A stretch of 21,350 bases of DNA from a virus: IMG/VR virus record IMGVR_UViG_3300009436_000133, positions 1-21,350 of that record; one strand, 5' to 3'. Position numbers and translations under genes: made by a program. Below are positions 6,308 through 13,874 of the stretch, in pieces (positions within the stretch are counted from its first letter, which is position 1; the number at the start of each line of letters is the position of its first letter). The notes below the pieces were generated by a model. That model was not told the origin of the DNA and ran no database searches. It saw only the letters and a list, made by a program, of their open reading frames with translations.

Positions 6308-7810
6308 ATGGAAAATATTGAAAAGAAATTAAACTTTACACCCATGCGTCTTGATTGGACAAGAGAAAACGTGCGTCAACAAGTTTTCTTTAAAGGTGGT
6401 CATCATGTTGGTCATATCAAAGTTAATGCAGACGGTAGCTTTGACAAAGACGGTCATGCCTATAAAACAATCAAATACCTACTTGAAAATCATTACTGTC
6501 CCGATGTAAAATTGGTTACTTGGGCTGATATCAAAGAGTCTAAGTTTATTGAACTAGATAATTTCGGTCTAAATTACCAAGCGTCTTCTTATTTGAAACG
6601 TATTCCCGACTACTATACAGCTGGTGCAAATATGGGATACTGTAACACCAAGACTGATGAGAGTGAAACTAGTTCGGGACATGCTGGTTCAACATTTTAT
6701 CATGGGTGCAAAGGACACTGGTTACTACATGACATTCAAAAGAATGGATTGAATCAACCCATACAATGTGGTCTTCAAAAATTAGGTGATACAGGTAAGT
6801 ATGGAACTCATGTTCACCCAGGCTCAGTAAGACAAGGAGTTTTTGGTGCTACAGATAATGAAGAAATGGAAATCATTGTTTGGGACGCATATAATGCCTT
6901 CGATTGGATTAAACCCATGGAAATTGATGAATGGATTTCTATCTTCTGCCGTCCACAATTCAATGGAGAAATACCTACAGAAATAAGTGTTTGTTATTCA
7001 TATTTAAATATTGAACTACAATGCAGTGGTGCACATAAAGAACTTGCAACACAAGAAAACATAGAGTACAATTGGAGAAATGAAGTTAAATCATTCTCTA
7101 AAAAAGTATCTAAGTTATTTAACGGTAAACCGTTATCAGTGTACATTGGATATGACTCTCGACATGACGGTGTAGAAGAAGTACAAATAAAATCTCACAT
7201 ACAAGCTATGACGAGAAACGTAAAAGAAGAAGACACACGATTCATTCCCGAATTCAAATTACTTGACATAAGTAAAATACCCGAATATACTAGAGAGTAT
7301 GCAAACCAGTCTACTGAATTTACATACAGTAGATTCTTAATTCCATATTTGGAAAACTATGAAGGGTTCAGTATGTTCATAGATAATGACTTTATATGGC
7401 AAAAACCATTTTGGGAAATGTTCTATTTCCTACACCCCGACAATGCTGTTGCATGTGTTCAATATGATTATGAATTAGAAAAAATGTCTAAAACTAAAAT
7501 GGGGGGTGAGGAAAATGTTATGTATCCAAAAAAACTTTGGTCAAGTTTAATGTTCTTTAATAATGCACATGAAGATTGTAAAAAACTAACACCCGAAGTT
7601 ATTAATACAGCGACAGGTCAATACCTACACCAATTTGAGTGGACAGATGCTATTGATAGAATACCCGATAAATATATTCTAACAGAAGGCATGTCTGATG
7701 ATGAAAAAAGATATCATGCGGTTCATTACACTAGAGGTGGCCCATGGGTAAAGGATATGGAAGTTGAAGAAATCAAACATCTAGAAGTGTATAATAAACA
7801 CAATAAATAA
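6308..7810 (+). CDS. GT8-like glycosyltransferase with a ParB/sulfiredoxin-like N-terminal region
   Basis: A 500-residue, two-part protein. The C-terminal part (residues about 275-485) has the features of GT-A-fold, family-8-like glycosyltransferases: VYIGYDSRHDG (278-288) at the nucleotide-sugar site, TEFTYSRFLIPYL (336-348), a metal-binding DxD at D359-N360-D361 within FIDNDFIW, SSLMFFNN (412-419), and a closing HYTRGGPW (473-480) in place of the usual HFxGxxKPW. It should transfer a sugar from a nucleotide sugar; donor and acceptor are unknown. The N-terminal part contains LLHDIQKNGLNQPI (139-152) and HVHPGSVRQGVF (168-179), resembling the D-I-x-x-x-G-x-x-x-P-I and G-x-x-R motifs of the ParB/sulfiredoxin fold; this assignment is tentative. 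It lies directly downstream of the repeat protein and upstream of two 2OG oxygenases, which suggests modification of fibre proteins or of a host or virion glycan. Confidence 0.75.
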   Translation: MENIEKKLNFTPMRLDWTRENVRQQVFFKGGHHVGHIKVNADGSFDKDGHAYKTIKYLLENHYCPDVKLVTWADIKESKFIELDNFGLNYQASSYLKRIPDYYTAGANMGYCNTKTDESETSSGHAGSTFYHGCKGHWLLHDIQKNGLNQPIQCGLQKLGDTGKYGTHVHPGSVRQGVFGATDNEEMEIIVWDAYNAFDWIKPMEIDEWISIFCRPQFNGEIPTEISVCYSYLNIELQCSGAHKELATQENIEYNWRNEVKSFSKKVSKLFNGKPLSVYIGYDSRHDGVEEVQIKSHIQAMTRNVKEEDTRFIPEFKLLDISKIPEYTREYANQSTEFTYSRFLIPYLENYEGFSMFIDNDFIWQKPFWEMFYFLHPDNAVACVQYDYELEKMSKTKMGGEENVMYPKKLWSSLMFFNNAHEDCKKLTPEVINTATGQYLHQFEWTDAIDRIPDKYILTEGMSDDEKRYHAVHYTRGGPWVKDMEVEEIKHLEVYNKHNK

Positions 7811-7827
7811 AAGAGAGGAACTATATT

Positions 7828-8388
7828 ATGATAAAAAACGCACTAGTATTTACCGAAGATAACAATCTTCACATAACCAAACCAAACGGTTTGAGATATC
7901 AATTTGAAAACGTAGACAAACCAAATCTTGGTTTTGACTTTGACGTTGTTGTCTATGACAACGAAGAGTTTAAAATTGTTAAGTATGACGATACCAAACA
8001 TTTTGATGAAAATAAACGTGAACCACTTACTGATACCGATAGAGACGCTATCGAAACATATATTAGTAATTCCGAACCGCCAACAAACGTAAATTTAAAT
8101 AATCAAATTATTGACGAATTGAATGAAAATATTTACAGAAATATCGAAGAGATGGCACAACAGTGGAGATTCCGTGATTTCAATGAAACTATTTACGCTG
8201 GACGTGAGGGGTCTAATCACCCATTTAGGTCTGATGCAAGAACTGTAATGGAATATGCAGACTCAGTAAATGTTATTCTTGTTCAAGTTATGGACGAAAT
8301 AGTTGCAACAAGAGAAGACCATTTACGTGACTTTGATTATTACATTAACCAATTTCCACAACCAACCAATCCGAATCTGGCTCTGTAA
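7828..8388 (+). CDS. DUF4376-like protein, possible tail-fibre accessory
   Basis: A 186-residue soluble, acidic protein. Residues 1-85 form an N-terminal part with no motif I can name. Residues about 105-165 contain QQWRFRDFNETIYAGREG and then HPFRSDARTVMEYADSVN, the pattern (R-x-x-x-x-x-V/I-Y-x-G, then F-x-x-D-x-x-S/T) of the DUF4376 domain, which occurs in phage tail-fibre-associated proteins. The similarity is by eye and the function of that domain is not established. A good ribosome-binding site, GAGAGGA at 7813-7819, precedes the ATG. The stop overlaps the next ATG by one base (TAATG at 8386-8390), so it is coupled to the oxygenase gene downstream. It could be a fibre chaperone or fibre-tip protein. 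Confidence 0.6.
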   Translation: MIKNALVFTEDNNLHITKPNGLRYQFENVDKPNLGFDFDVVVYDNEEFKIVKYDDTKHFDENKREPLTDTDRDAIETYISNSEPPTNVNLNNQIIDELNENIYRNIEEMAQQWRFRDFNETIYAGREGSNHPFRSDARTVMEYADSVNVILVQVMDEIVATREDHLRDFDYYINQFPQPTNPNLAL

Positions 8389-9146
8389 TGAATTTTGTCT
8401 ATCATGATGAACCTTTTAAACTAACAGGGGAAAACTTTCCTTTTGGCATGAAGACTGTTCACGTGGTTGACAATTTTCTTGGGCCAGAACTTCATAAATT
8501 TTGGAATGATTCTCTTGTCAATTCTAATATGTGGTCTAAAACAAATCAAGTTGGTTCAAGAAGTAAAACGGGGTTACCCCACCACAGTTTTTGGGGCGGA
8601 ACATTTTTTAGTGGAATGCATCATAACAACGGTAAGAAAGATATCCCCGCCGAGACCGACAACTCTAATACATATTTTGCTGAATTCTTTAATAGAAAAT
8701 GTGAAACAGACTTTGGGTTTAGGTGGTTAGACTTTGACTACATGGGTTTAAATTCACAGACACAGGGACTTGATGGTACAAATCATGTTGATTGTGAAGA
8801 CAATAAAGACTGGAACTTATCATTTCTTTGGTATATCAATACATTTTGGAACCCTAATTGGGGCGGTGACTTACGGTTTTATGAGTTTAATGAGGGGGGT
8901 GGAGTTGGTGATAGTATGGATAAGTTTGAAGTGGGTAGAGTAGAATTTAAACCAAATCGTCTTTTACTATTTGACGGTAGAATACCGCATGGTGCTGAAG
9001 CACCAAAACCTAGTGCAAGATATATAGACCGTAGGTCTGTGGTATTAAGGGGTTCGGAAATAGAACTTTATAATCACAATAAAAAACGAGAATATCCTAA
9101 TAGGAAAACAGTCTTTAATAGAATGTATGAGTGGGGATTAGGATAA
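8388..9146 (+). CDS. 2-oxoglutarate/Fe(II) oxygenase, prolyl-4-hydroxylase-like
   Basis: A 252-residue product with the facial triad of 2OG-Fe(II) dioxygenases: H133-V-D135 in TNHVDCEDN, the strand LSFLWYINTFWNPNWGGDLRFYE with its GG-(D/E)-L signature, and the distal H201 in LLLFDGRIPHGAEA. Basic residues R211, R215 and R216 follow, one of which should bind the 2OG carboxylate. The N-terminal segment VHVVDNFLGPEL (24-35) matches the start of P4H-type domains. The enzyme is expected to hydroxylate a side chain or small molecule using O2 and 2-oxoglutarate; the substrate is unknown. Such genes are common beside structural genes in marine T4-like phages. Both ends are joined to neighbours by one-base TAATG overlaps, which places it in one translational unit with the genes at 7828 and 9146. 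No signal peptide is present, so it should act in the cytoplasm. Confidence 0.8.
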   Translation: MNFVYHDEPFKLTGENFPFGMKTVHVVDNFLGPELHKFWNDSLVNSNMWSKTNQVGSRSKTGLPHHSFWGGTFFSGMHHNNGKKDIPAETDNSNTYFAEFFNRKCETDFGFRWLDFDYMGLNSQTQGLDGTNHVDCEDNKDWNLSFLWYINTFWNPNWGGDLRFYEFNEGGGVGDSMDKFEVGRVEFKPNRLLLFDGRIPHGAEAPKPSARYIDRRSVVLRGSEIELYNHNKKREYPNRKTVFNRMYEWGLG

Positions 9147-10084
9147 TGCCAACTATAGAGTTTAATACATATTCACCTAACGCTTATGAAAATTGGAGAC
9201 CCACACCAGCAAGTAAAATGTTACCCGAATGGTGGAAGAATTCTAAGATACATAGTATACAAAACGGTCAACCCACAATATCTTTAAGAGCATGTCCAGC
9301 TATGCATGATTGGTTGGCGACAGGATATTATATTGTTGCTAATAGAGATATACATTGTATATTTGACCCTAACTCAAAAAGTGGTGGTCATTGGACATCA
9401 ATGACTCTGCCAAGTGAGGAAGACCCCCAACTTCAAGGTTCACCTACCCATGCGTCTGAACAATTAATGGGTGATAACTTTTCATTTCATAGAAAGGACG
9501 GTGTAGAAAAACCGTTTGATGCATTTAAGTTTAGAGTTCCTTGGTATGTTACAACTCCGCCAGGCTATTCATCTTTGTATCTAGACCCATTTTTACATCA
9601 GAATAAATACGTTAGGACATGGCAAGGACTTATGGATACAGACATGTTTAATACGCAAGCGGATAACGGACAGATAATTATGTACCCACAAGTTGACCAT
9701 AGTTTTGTCATAAAGAAAGATACACCTGTAGTACAAATTGTTCCTTATAGAAGAGAACAGTGGGTCGCATCTTATGGAGTTAAGGACATAAATGTTTTTG
9801 CTACGGAGAGTACTGAAAAGACAAGTGTTTACAAAAAACAAAGTATCGAAGCACATTGCAGAGAAGAAGGTGACGCAGCTGCGCCAGACAATCAAATCCC
9901 AGGCGGGTTTTACAGGAAATATATGTGGACTAATAAAAACAAAGAATTTAAAGACGCACCAACCGAAGAGTGCCCATTTGACCCTAAGACAGGTGAAATG
10001 AAAAAAGACTTTAAAGACAAACAACGAGAATTGACAGATTTGAACTGGGACGGTTCGGAGTCTGAAAAAATTGATAGAGAATAA
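9146..10084 (+). CDS. DUF6065-like conserved phage protein
   Basis: I choose the ATG at 9146 (312 residues, MPTIEFNTYSP). It forms a TAATG junction with the preceding stop and has GGGGA at 9133-9137, 8 bases upstream. An in-frame ATG at 9131 would add five residues inside the upstream gene. The sequence has blocks of a family I recall as DUF6065 of marine phages: LPEWWKNSK near residue 28, RACPAMHDWLATGYYIVANRD, VPWYVTTPPGYSSLYLDP, GLMDTDMFNTQADNGQ and VIKKDTPVVQIVPYRREQW. The second half looks like a beta-barrel of cupin type. The function is unknown. It lies between two 2OG-Fe(II) oxygenase genes, and its His-rich and Trp-rich pattern would fit an enzyme of the same pathway. Family recognition is from memory and not from a search. 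Confidence 0.6.
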   Translation: MPTIEFNTYSPNAYENWRPTPASKMLPEWWKNSKIHSIQNGQPTISLRACPAMHDWLATGYYIVANRDIHCIFDPNSKSGGHWTSMTLPSEEDPQLQGSPTHASEQLMGDNFSFHRKDGVEKPFDAFKFRVPWYVTTPPGYSSLYLDPFLHQNKYVRTWQGLMDTDMFNTQADNGQIIMYPQVDHSFVIKKDTPVVQIVPYRREQWVASYGVKDINVFATESTEKTSVYKKQSIEAHCREEGDAAAPDNQIPGGFYRKYMWTNKNKEFKDAPTEECPFDPKTGEMKKDFKDKQRELTDLNWDGSESEKIDRE

Positions 10085-10086
10085 TT

Positions 10087-10830
10087 ATGAGCGTTAGATT
10101 ATTATTTCCAACTTACATATTCCACAGGAATTTTTTAGACCCAAATCTAAATGAAGACCAAGGATATGATTTGGAATACAACCAAATGTTGATTGAAGAA
10201 ATAGACGCAATGCGTCAACGTGACCCTGTAGGTAGGAGTGTATCTAATGCATCTACGCCTAGTGAAATAGGTCAAGGTAGATGTGGTTGGCAGTCTAAAG
10301 ACGGTTGTGAGTCTAGTCCAGTTTTTCAAAAATGTATGAATCGTATCTCACGTATGTTTGGTGATGAAGTATTACCGTTCTTTGGTATACCACCTACTCA
10401 GTTAAAAATGAAAGCAGGAAACTCTTGGGCAAACATAAATGAAAGGGGTTCTTGGAACAGACCACACTTACATAACGGTTGTTGGTTTTCGGGAGTTCTC
10501 TATATAAAAGCAGACGGAGATGAAGGTAACTTTGAAGCAATAGACTGTATGCCTAAAGTAGTATCAAACTTTCCTGGCCACCAAAGAATGTCACCCAACT
10601 ATTCCGTTGCACCTAGAGTGGGAGATATACACTTATTCCCTAGTGGTCTTATGCATATGGTTGAACCCAACTTCACAGATAAAGAACGATATAGTATATC
10701 TTTTAATATGGATATGCAAGACTTGTTGCTACGGGGTGGGGGAGTATTCGGTCAAGACTTTAGTTCGCCAGATTACAATGCTAATGAATTTACATTTGAT
10801 ATAGATGGGAACGGTAATCCAATAAGATAA
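10087..10830 (+). CDS. Second 2OG-Fe(II) oxygenase (2OG-FeII_Oxy_5-like)
   Basis: A 247-residue protein. The core is NERGSWNRPHLHNGCWFSG (residues 118-136), with candidate iron ligands H127 and H129, then VLYIKADGDEGNFEAIDC. The segment GDIHLFPSGLMHMVEPNF follows with the distal H190, and ERYSISFN with R201 as the expected 2OG-binding arginine. This arrangement (N-x-x-G-x-W-N-x-P-H-x-H ... L-F-P-S-x-x-x-H-x-V-x-P-N ... E-R-x-S-I-x-F-N) is that of the putative 2OG-Fe(II) oxygenases often found in T4-like marine phages. The start MSVRLLFPTYIF is also typical. It begins 2 bases after the previous stop. It is not closely related to the oxygenase at 8388, so the cassette has two distinct members of the superfamily. 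The substrate is unknown. Confidence 0.8.
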   Translation: MSVRLLFPTYIFHRNFLDPNLNEDQGYDLEYNQMLIEEIDAMRQRDPVGRSVSNASTPSEIGQGRCGWQSKDGCESSPVFQKCMNRISRMFGDEVLPFFGIPPTQLKMKAGNSWANINERGSWNRPHLHNGCWFSGVLYIKADGDEGNFEAIDCMPKVVSNFPGHQRMSPNYSVAPRVGDIHLFPSGLMHMVEPNFTDKERYSISFNMDMQDLLLRGGGVFGQDFSSPDYNANEFTFDIDGNGNPIR

Positions 10831-10833
10831 TTT

Positions 10834-10841
10834 CATAAATA
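10834..10841 (+). promoter_or_regulatory. Possible late promoter box CATAAATA (one mismatch)
   Basis: CATAAATA differs from TATAAATA at the first base only and ends 5 bases before the ATG at 10847. The exact box before gp20 has the same 5-base spacing. Transcription from it would begin at or next to the ATG. There is no Shine-Dalgarno sequence before this gene. Confidence 0.4.
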
Positions 10842-10846
10842 AACGT

Positions 10847-11116
10847 ATGGAAAACGAACTATTAGCAATCGATGCACACATCATATGGAACATCATACTT
10901 ACCTTCATACTAGCACCACTTGGTTTTTTGGTACGTTCAGTCTTATCAGAACAAAAACGACTTGATATTCTTATCAATAAGACACGAGAAGAGGTTGCTA
11001 AGGATTATGTAACACGTGAACAACTATCTAAAGAACTAGAGAGACTCATAGATACTTTAGACAGAATCGATAATAAAATAGATAATCTACAAAGTAAGAC
11101 ATACTTCCAGCAATAA
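10847..11116 (+). CDS. Small membrane protein with C-terminal coiled coil
   Basis: An 89-residue protein. Residues about 11-33 (HIIWNIILTFILAPLGFLVR) form one hydrophobic helix, followed by a charged linker with KTREEVAKDYVTREQL. Residues about 55-84 then show heptad spacing of L and I (LERLIDTLDRIDNKIDNL). Short proteins of this build, one N-terminal membrane helix plus a coiled coil, occur in many phages, and some are holin-associated or XhlA-like. A lysis-related or membrane-anchoring role is possible but unproven. It stands alone between the accessory cassette and gp13. A weak late-promoter box lies immediately before the ATG and an exact one lies 5 bases after the stop, so it may be expressed separately from its neighbours. 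Confidence 0.65.
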   Translation: MENELLAIDAHIIWNIILTFILAPLGFLVRSVLSEQKRLDILINKTREEVAKDYVTREQLSKELERLIDTLDRIDNKIDNLQSKTYFQQ

Positions 11117-11120
11117 AAGT

Positions 11121-11128
11121 TATAAATA
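11121..11128 (+). promoter_or_regulatory. T4-type late promoter box TATAAATA (gp13)
   Basis: Exact octamer, 24 bases before the gp13 ATG. The transcript should start around 11133-11135, which falls inside the left arm of the hairpin at 11127-11153. Confidence 0.8.
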
Positions 11129-11153
11129 GTAGTATTAAGGGAAAATACTATTA
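11127..11153 (+). promoter_or_regulatory. Leader hairpin with the gp13 ribosome-binding site in its loop
   Basis: TAGTATT (11130-11136) pairs with AATACTA (11144-11150). The stem can extend outward through a G-U pair and two A-U pairs to 11127/11153, taking in the A of the gp13 ATG. The 7-base loop AAGGGAA holds the Shine-Dalgarno sequence. Read-through RNA from upstream would carry the complete hairpin, whereas RNA started at the late promoter would lack most of the left arm. Confidence 0.5.
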
Positions 11154-11968
11154 TGGCCGCACCAAATTCTAAAGACACATTTAAACAGTATATCAAGAGA
11201 GCGCTTGGAGCTCCAGTCATTGAAATTAATATCGATGACGACCAACTGGACGATAGAGTAGATGAAGCTCTTCAATACTTTCGTGAATATCATTACGAGG
11301 GTTCAATTAAGTGTTATCTAAAACATCAAATAACTCAAGCGGAAATAGACTCATTTAAAACTAATGAAAGTCACAGTGCAGCTACAACTGGAACTCAAGC
11401 AATTGCAGGCCAAACATATGGTGAAGGTAAAAACTACATAACACTACCCGAACATGTGTTAAGTGTTTTACAAATATTCCCGTTCTCAAGTGGAACAACT
11501 TCTAACATGTTTGATATTCAGTATCAGTTAAGACTTAATGACTTGTGGGATTTAACATCAACAAGTGTCTTATATTATTCACAAGTTCAATCACACCTTT
11601 CAATGTTAAATGACATATTAGTAGGTCAGATACCTATAAGATATAATATGCATTCTAATAGATTGTATATTGACTACGATGCTAGCAAATTAGTTGCTGG
11701 AGAATACATTATTATAGAGTGTTATAGAAAAGTAGACCCTAATGATATGACTGATATCTATGATGACATGTGGTTAAAAAGATATGCAACTGCTTTAGTT
11801 AAATATCAATGGGGACAAAACTTATCTAAGTTTGGTGGTATTGCATTGCCTGGCGGAGTTACACTTGAACCCGATAGCATTAAGACAGAAGCACTTGAAG
11901 AAAGAACTAGATTGGAAGAAGAATCAAGATTAAATTACGAAATGCCAGTTTTAGATATGATGGGGTAA
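11153..11968 (+). CDS. gp13: Neck protein gp13 (head completion)
   Basis: A 271-residue homologue of T4 gp13 (309 residues in T4). Together with gp14 this forms the neck complex that seals the packaged head and takes the tail. Recognised from the N-terminal block FKQYIKRALGAPVIEINIDDDQLDDRVDEALQYF split across its conserved helix, from LPEHVLSVLQIFPF, IPIRYNMHSNRLYIDY and CYRKVDPNDMTDIYDDMWLKRY, and from the ending GGVTLEPDSIKTEALEERT. Position confirms it: it opens the T4-order block and is followed by gp14 and gp15. It has its own late promoter 24 bases upstream and AAGGGA as its ribosome-binding site. A Ser/Thr/Gly-rich stretch near residues 65-85 is probably a surface loop. Confidence 0.9.
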   Translation: MAAPNSKDTFKQYIKRALGAPVIEINIDDDQLDDRVDEALQYFREYHYEGSIKCYLKHQITQAEIDSFKTNESHSAATTGTQAIAGQTYGEGKNYITLPEHVLSVLQIFPFSSGTTSNMFDIQYQLRLNDLWDLTSTSVLYYSQVQSHLSMLNDILVGQIPIRYNMHSNRLYIDYDASKLVAGEYIIIECYRKVDPNDMTDIYDDMWLKRYATALVKYQWGQNLSKFGGIALPGGVTLEPDSIKTEALEERTRLEEESRLNYEMPVLDMMG

Positions 11969-11971
11969 TAA

Positions 11972-12826
11972 ATGCCAACTAACGTATTTTTTAACCATGC
12001 AGTAAATTCCGAACAACACCTTTATGAGGATTTGGTTGTTGAGTCTTTGCGTATGTATGGTCAAGAAACACTATACTTACCAAGACAGATAATAGAAGTA
12101 GATTCTGTTCTTGATGAAGACGTGCAGTCAAGATATGGCGATGCGTATTCAGTAGAAATGTATATTGAAAACCCCGAAGGTTTTGAGGGTGAGGGTGACC
12201 TCATGTCAAAATTTGGTGTGGAAATACGTGACCAAGCAACATTTGTTATATCTGTAAGAAGTTGGGATAGATTCGTAGCCGCTGATACCAACCTTGCAAC
12301 CTCATTGAGACCTAATGAAGGCGATTTAATTTACCTACCTCTTAGTGGTTCACTGTTTGAAATCAAATTCGTAGAACATGAAATGCCTTTCTATCAAGTA
12401 GGTAAACTATTTGTATTTAAACTACAGGCAGAACTATTTGAATATGCTGGAGAAGATTTCGATACTGGTTCGTTTGCAGACTTAGTGGAACAAGAAGCTG
12501 CTTATAGAGTTGATTTAAGAATGAATGGTGTTGGTGCATTTGAAATAGGTGAAAGCGTATCTTTAAATGGAACAGTTGTTGGAGAGGTTGTAGGATTCAG
12601 TACAGGAGTCACACCAAATCAATTAGAACTTATACATGTCACAACGCCTTTTAAAGTCAATGATACTCTTGTAGGTGTTACTTCCCTTACCTCAAGAAGC
12701 ATAGCTAGTATAACAGATACCATGACTATGAGTCAAGACGGAAATGCACAGAACTTAGACTTTGAACAGAAGGCAGATAACTATCTAGACTTCTCAGAAA
12801 CAAACCCATTCGGTGAGGTTACATAA
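11972..12826 (+). CDS. gp14: Neck protein gp14
   Basis: A 284-residue homologue of T4 gp14 (256 residues in T4), the partner of gp13 in the neck. Conserved features are MPTNVFFNHAVNSEQHLYED at the N-terminus, SLRMYGQETLYLPRQ, EMYIENPEGFEGEGDLMSKF, FVISVRSWDRF and RPNEGDLIYLPLSGSLFEIKFVEHEMPFYQVG. The C-terminal part (about residues 187-250) holds a small beta-rich segment (FEIGESVSLNGTVVGEVVGF, LELIHVTTPFKVNDTLVG) that looks like an inserted structural module before the conserved end FSETNPFGEV. GGGG at 11962-11965 is the ribosome-binding site. The stop overlaps the gp15 ATG by one base. Confidence 0.9.
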   Translation: MPTNVFFNHAVNSEQHLYEDLVVESLRMYGQETLYLPRQIIEVDSVLDEDVQSRYGDAYSVEMYIENPEGFEGEGDLMSKFGVEIRDQATFVISVRSWDRFVAADTNLATSLRPNEGDLIYLPLSGSLFEIKFVEHEMPFYQVGKLFVFKLQAELFEYAGEDFDTGSFADLVEQEAAYRVDLRMNGVGAFEIGESVSLNGTVVGEVVGFSTGVTPNQLELIHVTTPFKVNDTLVGVTSLTSRSIASITDTMTMSQDGNAQNLDFEQKADNYLDFSETNPFGEVT

Positions 12827-13872
12827 TGTTTGGAACACATTTCTATAATGAAACAATAAAACGAGCGGTATCAATATTCGGAACTCTGTTTAACAACATT
12901 GACGTTAAAGATATCAAAGCAGACGGAACTGTTTTAAATATACGTAAGGTTCCTATCAGTTATGGGCCGAAAGCAAAGTTCTTAGCAAGATTAAATTCAG
13001 AAACTGGTCTTAATGACGGTATGAGAAGTGCTATTACTTTACCTAGGATTGCATTTGAGTTGGCAGGATTTGAATATGATGTTAGCAGACAAAATAATAA
13101 GTTAATCCGAAACACAAAAAACACAACAGAAGTTGACAAAGTAAATAGAAAGTTTCAATACGCTCCTGCCCCATACAATTTATCTTTCAATCTTTCCATA
13201 ATGTCAAAAACTATGAATGACGCATTACAGATTGTAGAACAAATACTACCATATTTCCAACCCGACTATACAGTTACAATGAAAATGATTGACGATATGA
13301 CGGACTATAGAGACGTTCCAGTTATATTGGAGTCTATTGATTTTGAAGATACCTATGAAGGTGGGTATGATGAAAGACGAATAATCACATATAATCTATC
13401 TTTTAAAATGCAATTGTTTTTCTTTGGCCCAGTTTATCAAGGTAAAGTTATTAGAAACGTTATTGAAAGGGATTACATAGGTGACGGTAACGCAGCTTTC
13501 ACAACTTCGGAGATTACTAATGCTGGTCTTATTAAAGAAGTCAAAGCATATGAACCTGCTTTTGGAAACAAAACAAATACCGCAGTAACTGATTCCTCAA
13601 CAATTGTATTTTCTACCGCACTAGATAGTAGTATATCAATTTCGGACGAAGTGTTTGGAACTAACCTTTCAACTAATCCAACAGTTGCTTCTATATCAAG
13701 TGACAGGAAAACTATAACAGTAAGTAATAATGTTACTATAGACGCATTGACAAACCTTAAGTTTGTTGGTTCGGTAAATCCAAATGATACATTTGTGGTA
13801 GCAGAAAACGTGTCTTTCTATGACGATGGAACAAATAAGACATATACAGATAACCTAACAGATGATGCATAA
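12826..13872 (+). CDS. gp15: Tail completion and sheath stabiliser protein gp15
   Basis: A 348-residue homologue of T4 gp15, which caps the tail tube and sheath as a hexameric ring and joins the tail to the head. Recognised from MFGTHFYNETIKRAVSIFGT, VPISYGPKAKFLARL, LPRIAFELAGFEYDVSRQNN, APAPYNLSFNLSIMSKTMND and LPYFQPDYTVTMKMIDD. It is longer than T4 gp15 (272 residues): residues about 250-316 form a Ser/Thr/Asp-rich beta-type extension (VFSTALDSSISISDEVFG to LTNLKFVG), followed by a short acidic tail. The extension resembles modules added to other virion proteins of marine phages. The gene is joined to gp14 by a TAATG overlap and ends 2 bases before gp16. Confidence 0.9.
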   Translation: MFGTHFYNETIKRAVSIFGTLFNNIDVKDIKADGTVLNIRKVPISYGPKAKFLARLNSETGLNDGMRSAITLPRIAFELAGFEYDVSRQNNKLIRNTKNTTEVDKVNRKFQYAPAPYNLSFNLSIMSKTMNDALQIVEQILPYFQPDYTVTMKMIDDMTDYRDVPVILESIDFEDTYEGGYDERRIITYNLSFKMQLFFFGPVYQGKVIRNVIERDYIGDGNAAFTTSEITNAGLIKEVKAYEPAFGNKTNTAVTDSSTIVFSTALDSSISISDEVFGTNLSTNPTVASISSDRKTITVSNNVTIDALTNLKFVGSVNPNDTFVVAENVSFYDDGTNKTYTDNLTDDA

Positions 13873-13874
13873 TT

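Noticed and set aside
7802-7809. AATAAATA as a late promoter before the gene at 7828
   Set aside because: It is made by the end codons AAT AAA TAA of the previous gene, has one mismatch, and no exact box or distinctive leader supports it.
9131-9145. ATG at 9131 as the start of the DUF6065-like gene
   Set aside because: It would place the start inside the previous gene with no matching ribosome-binding site. The ATG at 9146 forms the TAATG junction used repeatedly here and has GGGGA at a good distance.
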